This document shows positions 16,521 to 24,518 of a stretch of DNA of 64,000 nucleotides, in pieces. Source of the stretch: Clostridium sp. AN503 (GTDB taxonomy: Bacteria > Bacillota > Clostridia > Lachnospirales > Lachnospiraceae); assembly GCF_040719375.1 (NCBI RefSeq), contig NZ_JBFDTP010000002.1, positions 930,001 through 994,000 on the forward strand, in the 5' to 3' direction. The notes under the pieces are model-generated. The model did no database searches. It was not told the DNA's origin and was given only the letters and a program-made list of their open reading frames with translations. Within the stretch, counting starts at the first letter, position 1. The number at the start of each line of letters is the position of its first letter. The position numbers and the translations under genes were made by a program.

Positions 16521-17531
16521 ATGGCATTATTTGAATCATATGAGAGACGCATCAAACAGATTGATGCAGTATTAAACAGCTATGGCATTGCTTCTATCGA
16601 GGAAGCGGAAAAGATCACGAAGGACGCAGGTCTTGACGTGTACAAGCAGGTTGAGAGCATCCAGCCGATCTGCTTTGAGAATGCAAAGTGGGCATACACC
16701 GTTGGCGCAGCCATCGCCATCAAGAAAGGCTGCAGAAAAGCAGCTGACGCAGCGGCAGCCATCGGCGAGGGCCTTCAGGCTTTCTGTATCCCGGGTTCCG
16801 TTGCTGACCAGCGTAAAGTAGGTCTGGGACACGGCAACTTAGGCAAGATGCTTTTGGAAGAGGATACCGACTGCTTCTGTTTCCTGGCAGGCCATGAGTC
16901 CTTTGCAGCAGCAGAGGGCGCGATCGGTATCGCTGAGAAGGCAAACAAGGTTCGCCAGAAACCTCTGCGCGTTATCTTAAACGGCTTAGGCAAGGATGCA
17001 GCGCAGGTCATCTCCAGAATCAATGGCTTCACCTATGTTGAGACTGAGATGGATTACTACACCGGCGAAGTGAAGGAACTGTGGAGAAAGTCTTACTCCG
17101 ACGGTCTCCGCTCCAAGGTAAACTGCTACGGCGCCAATGACGTAACCGAGGGCGTTGCGATCATGTGGAAAGAGGGCGTTGACGTTTCCATCACCGGAAA
17201 CTCCACCAACCCGACCCGTTTCCAGCATCCGGTAGCAGGCACCTACAAAAAAGAATGCAACGAGAAGGGTAAAAAGTACTTCTCCGTAGCTTCCGGCGGC
17301 GGCACCGGCCGTACCCTGCATCCGGATAACATGGCGGCAGGCCCGGCTTCCTACGGTATGACTGATACCATGGGCCGTATGCACAGCGATGCTCAGTTCG
17401 CAGGTTCTTCTTCCGTTCCGGCTCACGTAGAGATGATGGGCCTGATCGGCGCAGGCAACAACCCGATGGTTGGGATGACTGTAGCTGTGGCTGTTTCGAT
17501 TGAAGAAGCGGCGAAGGAAGGGAAATTCTAA
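16521..17531 (+). CDS. GGGtGRT family protein
   Basis: This 336-residue soluble protein is named for the motif GGGTGRTLHPDNMAAGP near residue 255, followed by SYGMTDTMGRMHSDAQFAG. It is a conserved family of anaerobes with no proven function. The N-terminal half is helical, with a glycine-rich segment NLGKMLLEEDTDCFCFLAGHESFAAAEG. The start follows AAGGAGG. It forms a two-gene operon with the scaffold-like gene and ends at the terminator at 17560. The downstream neighbour is an integrase on the other strand whose last codons reach into this terminator. Confidence 0.85.
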   Translation: MALFESYERRIKQIDAVLNSYGIASIEEAEKITKDAGLDVYKQVESIQPICFENAKWAYTVGAAIAIKKGCRKAADAAAAIGEGLQAFCIPGSVADQRKVGLGHGNLGKMLLEEDTDCFCFLAGHESFAAAEGAIGIAEKANKVRQKPLRVILNGLGKDAAQVISRINGFTYVETEMDYYTGEVKELWRKSYSDGLRSKVNCYGANDVTEGVAIMWKEGVDVSITGNSTNPTRFQHPVAGTYKKECNEKGKKYFSVASGGGTGRTLHPDNMAAGPASYGMTDTMGRMHSDAQFAGSSSVPAHVEMMGLIGAGNNPMVGMTVAVAVSIEEAAKEGKF

Positions 17532-17559
17532 AGAATATAGTACCAAGATAGTAGAAGAG

Positions 17560-17598
17560 GCGAGGAGGATTAGTTTAAATTCTCCTCGCTTATTTTTT
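17560..17598 (+). terminator. Terminator of the GGGtGRT operon, overlapping the integrase end
   Basis: GCGAGGAG (17560-17567) pairs with CTCCTCGC (17582-17589), followed by TTATTTTTT. The stop codon of the minus-strand integrase (17570-17572) lies in its loop. That is a plausible place for an attachment-site half, since integrase genes usually sit next to their att site. Confidence 0.75.
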
Positions 17599-18772
17599 CA
17601 AGATCAGTTCTTAGCCATTTTATATCTCGCACGGTGTAGGTGGATTCTGCGATGTCCTGAACCTTATGTCCAACCATGGCTTTGATGGCATATTCATCAA
17701 CATCGGACTTCTTTGCAATAGTGATAAAGGTCATGCGCGGATCGTGGGGGCGGTGGAGTGGATTCATATGAAGTACCTGGATGACCTTGTCGAAGCGATG
17801 CCGATATTTATCATCGGACATTTTGCAAGAACCAGAGTGTGTTTGGCTCTTGTCGTTGAAAAGGTATTCGCTATTGATGGATACTGCGTATTCGTAATTC
17901 TTCTTGGCAAGATTGCGGATTTTACTATGTATGGGAACCAGTCTTGGTTTTCCGGCGTCAGTTTTCATACCTGCCTGCATATACCATTGATCCAGATCGA
18001 TTTCATCCAATCGGAGCGTGGCAAGTTCCTGTGGGCGCCATCCCATGTAAGTCTGGATCAGTATCCAGTCCGTAAACTTTATTTTGCCGACATTGTCCCA
18101 GAATAGATTTAATTCGGTTTTTGTGAATGGAATGTGATCCCGGTTGGTTTCTTCTTGTTCTTTTACGATCTCATCTGAAATATCAAACGTTCTGGCATAA
18201 TTGATTGCTGCAATTTCAAATTCTACAGCATAGTCCAACATCAGGTTGAATATGGATTTTATGCGTGCCTTGGTTCCCGCAGAGGCATATACTTTTTCAC
18301 CCTTCATTTTTCCTCTGGTTTCAATGCGAAAACCACTGTCCATTACACCTTTTATGTGGCGCGCTCTGACATCTTCTGAAAAGTATTTCTTTGACCACTT
18401 TTCATATAATTCTTTTACCGTGATATCGCCATTTAAGTCGTAGGGATTTTTATTGTATTCGACAAGGGCGGCATAAGCAGCATTATAGGTGGAAAAAGAG
18501 CATTGTGGTTTGAGGGGGTTCAGAATTGGTTTGCCAAATTCTTTTTTTCCAATACATACTCTGGCCCAATATGAGTTTTTTAAATTCTTATCCCGCCGTT
18601 CTGTTATACTTCCGAATCCGTTTGGCAGTCGCCTGCGCTTGCCGGATCCGCGTATTCTTTTGACAAGACTTTTATCTAGTGGGTAGCCACAATGTGGGCA
18701 GGTCAAGGCTTTAACACTAACTTGCAGTGCGCATTCCGGGCAATTTAACAGTGCAATGATATCATTCTTCAT
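17570..18772 (-). CDS. Tyrosine recombinase/integrase with N-terminal zinc ribbon
   Basis: This 400-residue site-specific integrase has a zinc ribbon (C11, C14, C25, C28), a basic region with RLPNGFGSITERRDKNLKN typical of integrase arm-type DNA-binding domains, and a C-terminal catalytic domain. The latter holds the first arginine in GWRPQEL, the box HRPHDPR, GHK and the nucleophile tyrosine near 379 in STYTVRD. Local composition is AT-rich relative to neighbours, a sign of transfer. It marks the left end of a decayed mobile island. The gene looks intact; no excisionase was recognised. Confidence 0.85.
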   Translation of the reverse strand: MKNDIIALLNCPECALQVSVKALTCPHCGYPLDKSLVKRIRGSGKRRRLPNGFGSITERRDKNLKNSYWARVCIGKKEFGKPILNPLKPQCSFSTYNAAYAALVEYNKNPYDLNGDITVKELYEKWSKKYFSEDVRARHIKGVMDSGFRIETRGKMKGEKVYASAGTKARIKSIFNLMLDYAVEFEIAAINYARTFDISDEIVKEQEETNRDHIPFTKTELNLFWDNVGKIKFTDWILIQTYMGWRPQELATLRLDEIDLDQWYMQAGMKTDAGKPRLVPIHSKIRNLAKKNYEYAVSINSEYLFNDKSQTHSGSCKMSDDKYRHRFDKVIQVLHMNPLHRPHDPRMTFITIAKKSDVDEYAIKAMVGHKVQDIAESTYTVRDIKWLRTDLEKISEENLN

Positions 18773-18850
18773 TTAAATTAGGTATAAAAATACGTTAAAA
18801 TCAGGTTAGGGCAAGATGTTATAAAAAGTGAGGACATTTTGAAATAGGGG

Positions 18851-18902
18851 TGTTATAATAATAGCATGGAATTAGGGCTCTTGGGAGACCAGGAGCCTTT
18901 TC
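18851..18902 (+). promoter_or_regulatory. Extended -10 promoter followed at once by a terminator hairpin
   Basis: TGT-TATAAT at 18851-18859 is an extended -10. About 10 bases after the expected start lies GGCTCTTGG (18876-18884) paired with CCAGGAGCC (18889-18897), then TTTT. Together they would make a very short terminated RNA before the membrane protein gene at 19002, as in an attenuated leader. Confidence 0.45.
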
Positions 18903-19001
18903 TATTGAAAATCCGGAGCCTGGAAGCCAGGGTGCCGGTCCTCCTTTATACTTTCATTTTGCCGATGTTTGATGTATGATAGGATGAGAACGGAGGATAG
19001 C

Positions 19002-19619
19002 ATGGCGAAAAAGGAAAGCATTCGAGAAAAAATATATGATTTTAACAGTGTTAAGGAATTTTGCATTTATAAAGACCTATGCACATCAAAAGAACCAAAG
19101 AAATCTGATATGAAGAAGATGGAAGGAATCCGTTTTAAAACATATGATGAATGGAATACATACGTAAGAAAGAAGTATGCTGATGCGCCATTGAAAGGGC
19201 TAAGAGAATTCAGACGTTATTTAAATAACAGAAAAAGGGCGTTGGGGGTAATCAATAACTGGTGGTACTTATTTCTAGTACCGTTTATAATAACGGTTTT
19301 AGGAACATTCATCATGGATTCATTAAAAGATATATCACTTTTTCAAAAATTGGATTTCGGGACAGCGTGGCAGGCATTTCCACAGTTTAGTGGGTTAGAA
19401 AAGATTCTGTTCTTACTGTTGGTTTTGGTTGTTATACTTTTGACCGCTTCACCAACTTTTGTAATCATAGTTGGAATGTTTGTTTTTATGTGGAATATGC
19501 TGGGCACATCAATGGAGAATGAGCAGGAGACTTCATTTTATGAGGACTATATGGAAATAATAGATGAAATAATCAAAGAAAAAGAAAATTTGGTAAAATC
19601 GGACACATGGATAACATAA
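19002..19619 (+). CDS. Unrecognised membrane protein of the mobile island
   Basis: About 205 residues from the ATG at 19002, with CGGAGG 5 bases upstream; a longer frame from 18969 has no ribosome site. The N-terminal 85 residues are charged and lysine-rich, including TYDEWNTYVRKKYADAPLKGL. Two hydrophobic segments follow (about 90-108 and 140-170), then an acidic helical tail ending with ENLVKSDTWIT. Composition is AT-rich like the integrase. I recognise no family. Its place between the integrase and phage remnants suggests accessory cargo. Confidence 0.6.
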   Translation: MAKKESIREKIYDFNSVKEFCIYKDLCTSKEPKKSDMKKMEGIRFKTYDEWNTYVRKKYADAPLKGLREFRRYLNNRKRALGVINNWWYLFLVPFIITVLGTFIMDSLKDISLFQKLDFGTAWQAFPQFSGLEKILFLLLVLVVILLTASPTFVIIVGMFVFMWNMLGTSMENEQETSFYEDYMEIIDEIIKEKENLVKSDTWIT

Positions 19620-19636
19620 TTAATTCACATAAGAGA

Positions 19637-19665
19637 CAGCCGCCGGGTGTCACAGTCCGGTGGCT
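19637..19665. repeat. Inverted repeat in the non-coding part of the island
   Basis: AGCCGCCGG and CCGGTGGCT form a 9-base stem. The whole stretch 19620-19956 has no credible gene. It contains this hairpin, a tRNA-like GGTTCGATTC string near 19816-19825, and the hairpin at 19897. Confidence 0.5.
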
Positions 19666-19896
19666 GATGCGGGCTTTCTGCCCGGTGCAGATGGGTGCCC
19701 TGAATCCGATTTGCCAGGATATCGGATAACGTAAGCGCACATAGTGCATTCCTGGCATCGTGTGGAGCATACCATCAATGGCAGATGGACAGGGCAGTAC
19801 CCTGGGTTCCGGTTCGATTCTGGATGTGCCGCTTGCGAAGAAAAATTATAGCCAGTTGAGTAGTGAGAATACTCTCTAAAAGCATCGGAAAAATAT

Positions 19897-19922
19897 GAGG
19901 TAGTCCCGCGCTGCCTCTTTTA
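19897..19922 (+). terminator. Hairpin GAGGTAG/CTGCCTC with T-run (copy 1)
   Basis: GAGGTAG (19897-19903) pairs with CTGCCTC (19911-19917), followed by TTTT. A near-identical hairpin occurs at 20868-20892. Each stands just before a clipped terminase small-subunit start. Confidence 0.6.
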
Positions 19923-19956
19923 TATTGCAAAACAACACGAAATGAGGTAAGGATGC

Positions 19957-20007
19957 ATGGACAGAGCGTCAGATCCACGAATCGAGCAGACGATGGCCAT
20001 GTCCTGA
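19957..20007 (+). pseudogene. Remnant: start of a phage terminase small subunit (type 1)
   Basis: An ATG behind GAGGTAAGG opens MDRASDPRIEQ and then runs to a stop after 16 residues. The opening resembles the N-terminus of phage terminase small subunits of the MARAxDPxxEQA kind, from memory of the family. The rest of that gene is missing, so this would be the edge of a deleted prophage packaging module. The peptide is very short and the assignment is tentative. Confidence 0.35.
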
Positions 20008-20136
20008 AATATTCATCGTAAGTACATGATTTTCTTTTAGTTATTTGCCCCATGTAATAGGTCATTCACAAGAATCTATTGAAGTCCTGGCTATGATTAG
20101 CTAGAATGAAAGTAATCAAATTGTGGGGGGCTAGGG

Positions 20137-20814
20137 ATGGAGCGAGTAAAAAAGAAAGAAGGACAGAAGGTTGCCAATGAGACAAGATTAATGAATATAG
20201 CAAGTGCGATAGGAAACCAGACAACATGTCAAATGATGCCTGTTGTGCAGAATCAGTCAATAAAGATTACAGATAGTGAATTAACTGAGTTAGAGTCTGT
20301 TCATTATGATGACGTTGTCCATGAAAGTCATGAAGAACTTATTGAACATCTTCAGCGCGATGGTCACTTAGATCCAAATGCGATTTATATGGTAATTGAC
20401 CCTGGTGAAAAAGATGAGACCACCTATGGTGTTCACGAGGGGCAATATCTTAGCCCGCAAGAATTAAGAGCGTCGTTAGGGGCAGGAACTGCCGGAGGAG
20501 AAGCACATCATATTATTCCCAGTTGTATTGCTGCTGTACATAAGTATCCGAAAGATTTATATAATAAAGATTGGAATGGAATAATGTTGCCAGGTAGTAA
20601 AAAAGAAACAACAGGTAAAATAATCAGACCACTGACAATTGCATCTGCGTTACCATATCATCGAAGAAATGATACGTTTGATCATCCTACATACACCAAA
20701 ATGGTCAGAAAAGAAATAGACAAAGGGGTAAATCCGGCAACGTTGGCGGCTACCTTAAAAACTAAAATAAATACCATGGGAGCTGGTAAATATATAGATG
20801 ATATAAATATATAG
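20137..20814 (+). CDS. AHH-type HNH/Endo VII nuclease domain protein
   Basis: In this 225-residue soluble protein the C-terminal half carries AGGEAHHIIPSCIAAVH, the AHH signature of the HNH/Endonuclease VII nuclease group used as toxin tips in polymorphic toxins. HRRNDTFDHPTYTKMV provides further histidines. The first 60 residues (SAIGNQTTCQMMPVVQNQ) recall, weakly, linkers in effectors of contractile injection systems, but no trafficking domain is visible. It starts at the ATG at 20137 after a GGGGGGCTAGGG stretch. AT-rich. No cognate immunity gene is obvious on the same strand. Probably an orphan toxin fragment or free nuclease. Confidence 0.6.
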   Translation: MERVKKKEGQKVANETRLMNIASAIGNQTTCQMMPVVQNQSIKITDSELTELESVHYDDVVHESHEELIEHLQRDGHLDPNAIYMVIDPGEKDETTYGVHEGQYLSPQELRASLGAGTAGGEAHHIIPSCIAAVHKYPKDLYNKDWNGIMLPGSKKETTGKIIRPLTIASALPYHRRNDTFDHPTYTKMVRKEIDKGVNPATLAATLKTKINTMGAGKYIDDINI

Positions 20815-20867
20815 TTATTACTTAACCAAGAAGAGTCCAAGTTATTTTTTTTCTACCTAAAAAACCC

Positions 20868-20892
20868 GAGGTAGCACCGGCTGCCTCTTTTT
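20868..20892 (+). terminator. Hairpin GAGGTAG/CTGCCTC with T-run (copy 2)
   Basis: GAGGTAG (20868-20874) pairs with CTGCCTC (20881-20887), followed by TTTTT. It is the same stem as at 19897, here downstream of the AHH nuclease and upstream of a second terminase-like start. Confidence 0.65.
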
Positions 20893-20918
20893 GAGTCCAA
20901 GAAAGTGAGGTGAGCCCG

Positions 20919-21110
20919 ATGGCATTAACGCCAAAACAGAAGATATTTGCAGATGAGGGTGCAATCGGTTGGTGGTTTGCGAGTAGCATGGCATATTTGT
21001 GTGAATGTCGTAAAGAGTGGCTGGGAAAGCTTGAAATTGGCAGTTATGAGTGCTGGAATGGCAGCGTATGTGACCCTGCGGACGGGACCGGCGACTGGTA
21101 CGTGGAGTAA
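20919..21110 (+). pseudogene. Remnant: start of a phage terminase small subunit (type 2) fused to other sequence
   Basis: Behind GTGAGGTGA an ATG opens MALTPKQKIFADE, which matches the usual first residues of Terminase_2-type phage small subunits. After residue 13 the similarity ends, and the frame continues with an unrelated Trp/Gly/Cys-rich stretch to residue 63. I read this as a deletion junction in a decayed prophage. The rest of the gap to 21204 contains no gene I can support. Confidence 0.5.
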
Positions 21111-21204
21111 CTGGGAATGGGCGGGGACTGTTATGGTGACCCGCCCTAAAATAGTGTAATTAAATTTTGAAAATTACGTAGGAGATAGGCACAATTTGGA
21201 TAAA

Positions 21205-21506
21205 CTATTTGTCATCTTCAATATAAACATCAAGACATAAATGTTTAAATGGGTCTTTGTCAGCTACTGCATTTAACCAATCTTCCTCGGTCATATAAAA
21301 TCGTGTATAAATTTTTTCCCTTGAATTGAATCTGGAAACCACATGGGATTGGAAATATATTCTCCAATTTTCTTTGCTAATTCTTGTGAAAGTTGAGAAT
21401 ATGGGTTGTTTTTTTCATCTTCAGAATCAAACTCATAAATAAGTGTTTTGTCTATATATAACCTGGTTTTTCCAGTACAGATAGCAGATAAGTTACTAAT
21501 TGGCAA
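21205..21506 (-). pseudogene. Frameshifted hypothetical gene, truncated at its 5' end
   Basis: On the minus strand a TTG-initiated frame of 71 residues ends at 21291. At a run of six A (in GGGAAAAAATTT) the next frame takes over without interruption as EKIYTRFYMTEEDWLNAVAD and ends DVYIEDDK at 21205. Joined, they give about 100 residues of a small acidic protein. No ATG or ribosome site exists upstream; the frame is open to about 21540, where a different gene relic starts. It may be an immunity-like protein, as inference only from size, charge and neighbourhood. Confidence 0.5.
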
Positions 21507-21547
21507 ATAAATAGTACAATTTTCATCCGCTAATAGACATAGGCAGT

Positions 21548-22006
21548 ATGATCATGACTGCGGCACAGAGTTCAAAGGTTCCGGTAGCAGTTCATTTTGA
21601 TCATGGTGTATCTATAGAGAACATTATCCGCGTACTGCATCTTGGCTTTTCCTCGGTGATGTATGACGGTTCCATGCTTTCTTATAGAGAAAATATAGAA
21701 AACACATCGAATGTGGTTTGGCTTGCCAGGCTCTTCGGAGCGTCCGTGGAAGCGGAGCAATTTATACAGATCCGGAACAGGCAGGGGATTTTGTAGAAAC
21801 GACGGGGATCGATGCTCTGGCTGTATCGATCGGTACCGTTGGTACTCCATGGCGGATCCGGTTTAAGCGATATGGATTTTCAGAGATGTATCAGCCATGG
21901 GATTTCAAAATCAATATATATACAGAAGTGGTAAACGCTGCAATGCATCATTCTGAGCCGGTTCCTGAATCTTATGCCAGATGGCTGGATATGACGAAAA
22001 AAATAT
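21548..22006 (+). pseudogene. Class II fructose-bisphosphate/ketose aldolase relic
   Basis: Frame 1 encodes PVAVHFDHG, GFSSVMYDGSMLSYRENIE and FGASVEAE, which are core class II aldolase segments with the zinc-binding histidine of the HFDHG type. Then about 30 codons are missing and the frame changes: YTDPEQAGDFVETTGIDALA and AVSIGT continue the family from about 21735, ending with a short C-terminus. The N-terminal region and the central zinc loop are absent. It cannot encode an active enzyme. It probably marks host sequence at the right edge of the island. Confidence 0.75.
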
Positions 22007-22079
22007 GAAGCGGGTTGTAAGCGAAAAAATAAGGATCTTCGGTTCAGCAGGAAGGGCCTGAAGAAACCAGCGGAAAGGG

Positions 22080-22115
22080 TGCCAAAGTCACAGGATGATT
22101 TTGGCATTTCTTTTT
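22080..22115 (+). terminator. Terminator after the aldolase relic
   Basis: TGCCAAA (22080-22086) pairs with TTTGGCA (22100-22106), followed by TTTCTTTTT. It isolates the two-component system downstream. Confidence 0.65.
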
Positions 22116-22275
22116 CGTTTAAAACGGTACTTGATTTTTATTTAAGACGCCCGTATCATATGAATTAAAGATAGATACTTTAATTATCATAAAGCGGGTG
22201 AACACATGGATAAGCATGGAAAGGAACGCATCTGTTACCCGCTTGTGAACAGGCATGCAGCCGCAGGAGATGGGA

Positions 22276-22977
22276 ATGGATAATAAGGTTTTACTGGTTG
22301 ACGATGAAAAAGACATTGTTGACATGATGGAGGAAGTATTAAGAAGAGAGGGCTTCTCAAACATACAGAAGGCTTTGAACGGAACTGATGCGTTAAAGCT
22401 CTGCCGTGACTTTCGCCCGGACGTCGTTATTTTGGATATCATGCTCCCGGACATCGACGGGCTGGAGGTATGCCGGCGGATCCGGGAGTTTTCCTACTGC
22501 CCGGTCCTGTTTTTGTCATCCAGGAATGATGATATCGATAAAATCCTTGGGCTTTCCTGCGGCGGCGATGATTATGTCACTAAGCCGTTCAGTCCGAGGG
22601 AGGTGGTGTTCCGTGTAAAGGCCCAGCTTCGCCGTCAGCAGTATCAGATGGCTGCCATGACGGAGCAGTCCCCCCGTCTGACTGCCGGCCGGCTTTCCAT
22701 TGACCAGGAAAGCTGCCGGGTCTATAAAGAAGACAGGGAAATCGGGCTGACTGGGCGTGAGTACCAATTGCTCACCTATCTCATGGAGAACCCGGATAAA
22801 ATCATCAGCAAGGAACGGCTCTATGAGCAGGTATGGGGAGAATACAGCAGTATCTGTGACAATACCATTATGGTGCATATCCGGCATCTGCGGGAAAAGA
22901 TAGAGGATACACCCTCGGACCCACAACAGCTCATCACCGTGAAGGGGCTGGGTTATAAGCTTAAAAAGAGGATCTGA
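22276..22977 (+). CDS. OmpR-family response regulator
   Basis: This 233-residue two-component regulator has a receiver domain with acidic pocket D9/D10, phospho-acceptor D54 (VVILDIMLPD) and K103 (YVTKPF). The C-terminal winged helix shows LTGREYQLLTYLMENPDKIIS and TIMVHIRHLREKIEDTP. The start at 22276 follows CAGGAG by 6 bases; the open frame begins at 22255. The sensor kinase gene starts 4 bases after the stop, so the two are cotranscribed. It probably controls the adjacent ABC transporter; TTAAGG repeats at 24390-24427 are candidate binding sites. Confidence 0.92.
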   Translation: MDNKVLLVDDEKDIVDMMEEVLRREGFSNIQKALNGTDALKLCRDFRPDVVILDIMLPDIDGLEVCRRIREFSYCPVLFLSSRNDDIDKILGLSCGGDDYVTKPFSPREVVFRVKAQLRRQQYQMAAMTEQSPRLTAGRLSIDQESCRVYKEDREIGLTGREYQLLTYLMENPDKIISKERLYEQVWGEYSSICDNTIMVHIRHLREKIEDTPSDPQQLITVKGLGYKLKKRI

Positions 22978-22980
22978 TAA

Positions 22981-24393
22981 ATGAAACGCTCAGGATACCG
23001 CACGATTTTACACATCTATTTTATTTTCTTTCTGTCGCTGCTGGGCGCGGTTTTGCTGGCGGTCTGTCTTTGCCTGTTGACGGTCACCATCCAGAAGCCG
23101 GACGGCAGCATTGCGGGAACCGACTGGCCCAGTCAGTTTACAGAGGAATTCAGGGATCAGATCATATTTATTGATACGCTTCCCCAGATCAGGCAGGCGG
23201 GGATTGCCAGACTGCAGGACTATGGGATTGGCGTCCAGCTTCTGGATGCTTCCGGCAGGGAAGTATACAGCTATCAGAAGCCGGAATGGGTTGGCGTCAC
23301 ATATTCCTGGGTGGAGCTGCTGGAGCTATGCAAAACCGGGGGAGCGGCAGATAAAGAGATGACCGCTTTTGCAGGCACAGTTTCCAATGACGGGAAAGAT
23401 TACGCCTATATTCTGTACTTTCCTGTAAATATCTCAAAGGTTATGATGTACCTGAACGGAGAGCGGTTTGCAGGCGGCAAGGCTATACTCCTGCCGATTT
23501 TGGCGGCGCTGCTTTTGATGATCCTGATTTCGGGCGCCCTCTATGGTCTATTTACAACCAGGGCGATGAAGCGCCTTGCAGCCGCCGTGCAGGAGATATC
23601 CGTCCGCAGCTACCTTCCTGTACACGATTCCGGCATGTTCCATGATCTGTATGAGAGCCTGAACACTCTGGATGCGGAAATCAGGGCAAGTGACCAGCTG
23701 CGGTCGCAGACAGAAACGATGCGCGAGGAATGGATCGCCAATATCACCCATGACTTAAAGACGCCACTTTCTCCTGTCAGAGGGTATGCGGAACTGCTGG
23801 GAGAGGCAGGCGAAAAGAGCGAAGAGCAGTGCAGACGTTATGGGGAGATCATGCTGAAAAACGTCTCTTACATGGAGGCGCTGATCGATGACCTGAAACT
23901 GACTTACCAGTTGGAGAACGGAATGCTCCCCGCTAACCGGACGGAGCAGGATCTGGTCCGTTTTCTGAAAGAGCTGGCGATCGATGTTTTGAACACCCTG
24001 GAGTATGAACACCGGATCATTCATTTTGAGAGCACGGCGGATACGGTTTCCTTTTCGTTTGACCGGATACTTTTCACGAGGGCCTTCCGCAATTTGATCA
24101 TCAATTCTTTCGTGCACGGGGAGGAGAATACCCAGGTATCCCTGCGGATATCGGTTTCCGATACCGTGGTGAATGTGGAAGTGGCTGACAATGGAGCGGG
24201 TATAAGGCCGGAACAGGCAGAGCATCTTTTCGACCGCTATTACCGGGGAACCAGCACGGAGGAAAAACCCGAGGGAAGCGGCCTGGGGCTGGCGATCGCA
24301 AAAAATATTATAGAACTGCATGGAGGTAAAATAAGGGTTGTAAGCATTCCTGCGGTTGGGACGGCATTTGTCATTGAGTTTTTAAACGGTTAA
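22981..24393 (+). CDS. Membrane sensor histidine kinase
   Basis: The 470-residue chain has a first membrane helix at residues about 10-32, an extracytoplasmic sensor of about 130 residues, a second helix near 165-187 and a HAMP-like linker. The dimerisation domain holds phospho-acceptor H257 in NITHDLKTPLSPVRGY, and the ATPase domain has an N-box (FRNLIINSFVHG), VADNGAGI and GSGLGLAIAKNI. It partners with the response regulator immediately upstream. Two-component systems next to FtsX-type ABC transporters usually sense cell-envelope stress or peptide antibiotics; that is inference here. Confidence 0.92.
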   Translation: MKRSGYRTILHIYFIFFLSLLGAVLLAVCLCLLTVTIQKPDGSIAGTDWPSQFTEEFRDQIIFIDTLPQIRQAGIARLQDYGIGVQLLDASGREVYSYQKPEWVGVTYSWVELLELCKTGGAADKEMTAFAGTVSNDGKDYAYILYFPVNISKVMMYLNGERFAGGKAILLPILAALLLMILISGALYGLFTTRAMKRLAAAVQEISVRSYLPVHDSGMFHDLYESLNTLDAEIRASDQLRSQTETMREEWIANITHDLKTPLSPVRGYAELLGEAGEKSEEQCRRYGEIMLKNVSYMEALIDDLKLTYQLENGMLPANRTEQDLVRFLKELAIDVLNTLEYEHRIIHFESTADTVSFSFDRILFTRAFRNLIINSFVHGEENTQVSLRISVSDTVVNVEVADNGAGIRPEQAEHLFDRYYRGTSTEEKPEGSGLGLAIAKNIIELHGGKIRVVSIPAVGTAFVIEFLNG

Positions 24394-24429
24394 GGAAAAT
24401 TAAGGTTACTTCAATATCAGATTAAGGTT
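24390..24429 (+). promoter_or_regulatory. Phased TTAAGG repeats upstream of the ABC transporter
   Basis: TTAAGG occurs at 24390, 24400 and 24422; the last two are within identical ATTAAGGTT boxes 22 bases apart. Spacings of 10 and 22 place them on one face of the helix, as for OmpR-type regulators. The last copy also forms the base of the hairpin at 24424. Confidence 0.45.
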
Positions 24430-24473
24430 GGCAGGTTATCATGGTTTTAGTGATAGCTGCCAGCCTTTTTTTT
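24424..24473 (+). terminator. Terminator/attenuator between kinase and ABC permease
   Basis: AAGGTTGGCAG (24424-24434) pairs with CTGCCAGCCTT (24457-24467), with an inner TATCA/TGATA stem, followed by eight T. It ends the regulator-kinase mRNA and leaves the transporter dependent on readthrough or a promoter overlapping the TTAAGG boxes. Confidence 0.8.
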
Positions 24474-24518
24474 GGCCGGCCGCGTTCACGAGCCATCCCA
24501 AAGAAAGCAGGTGTTTAT

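Noticed and set aside
19810..19835. tRNA-like T-arm string GGTTCGATTC
   Set aside because: No acceptor stem or anticodon arm could be folded around it; not called as a tRNA.
19620..19956. Possible gene in the gap before the first terminase remnant
   Set aside because: No frame with a ribosome site or recognisable motif; only hairpins are visible.
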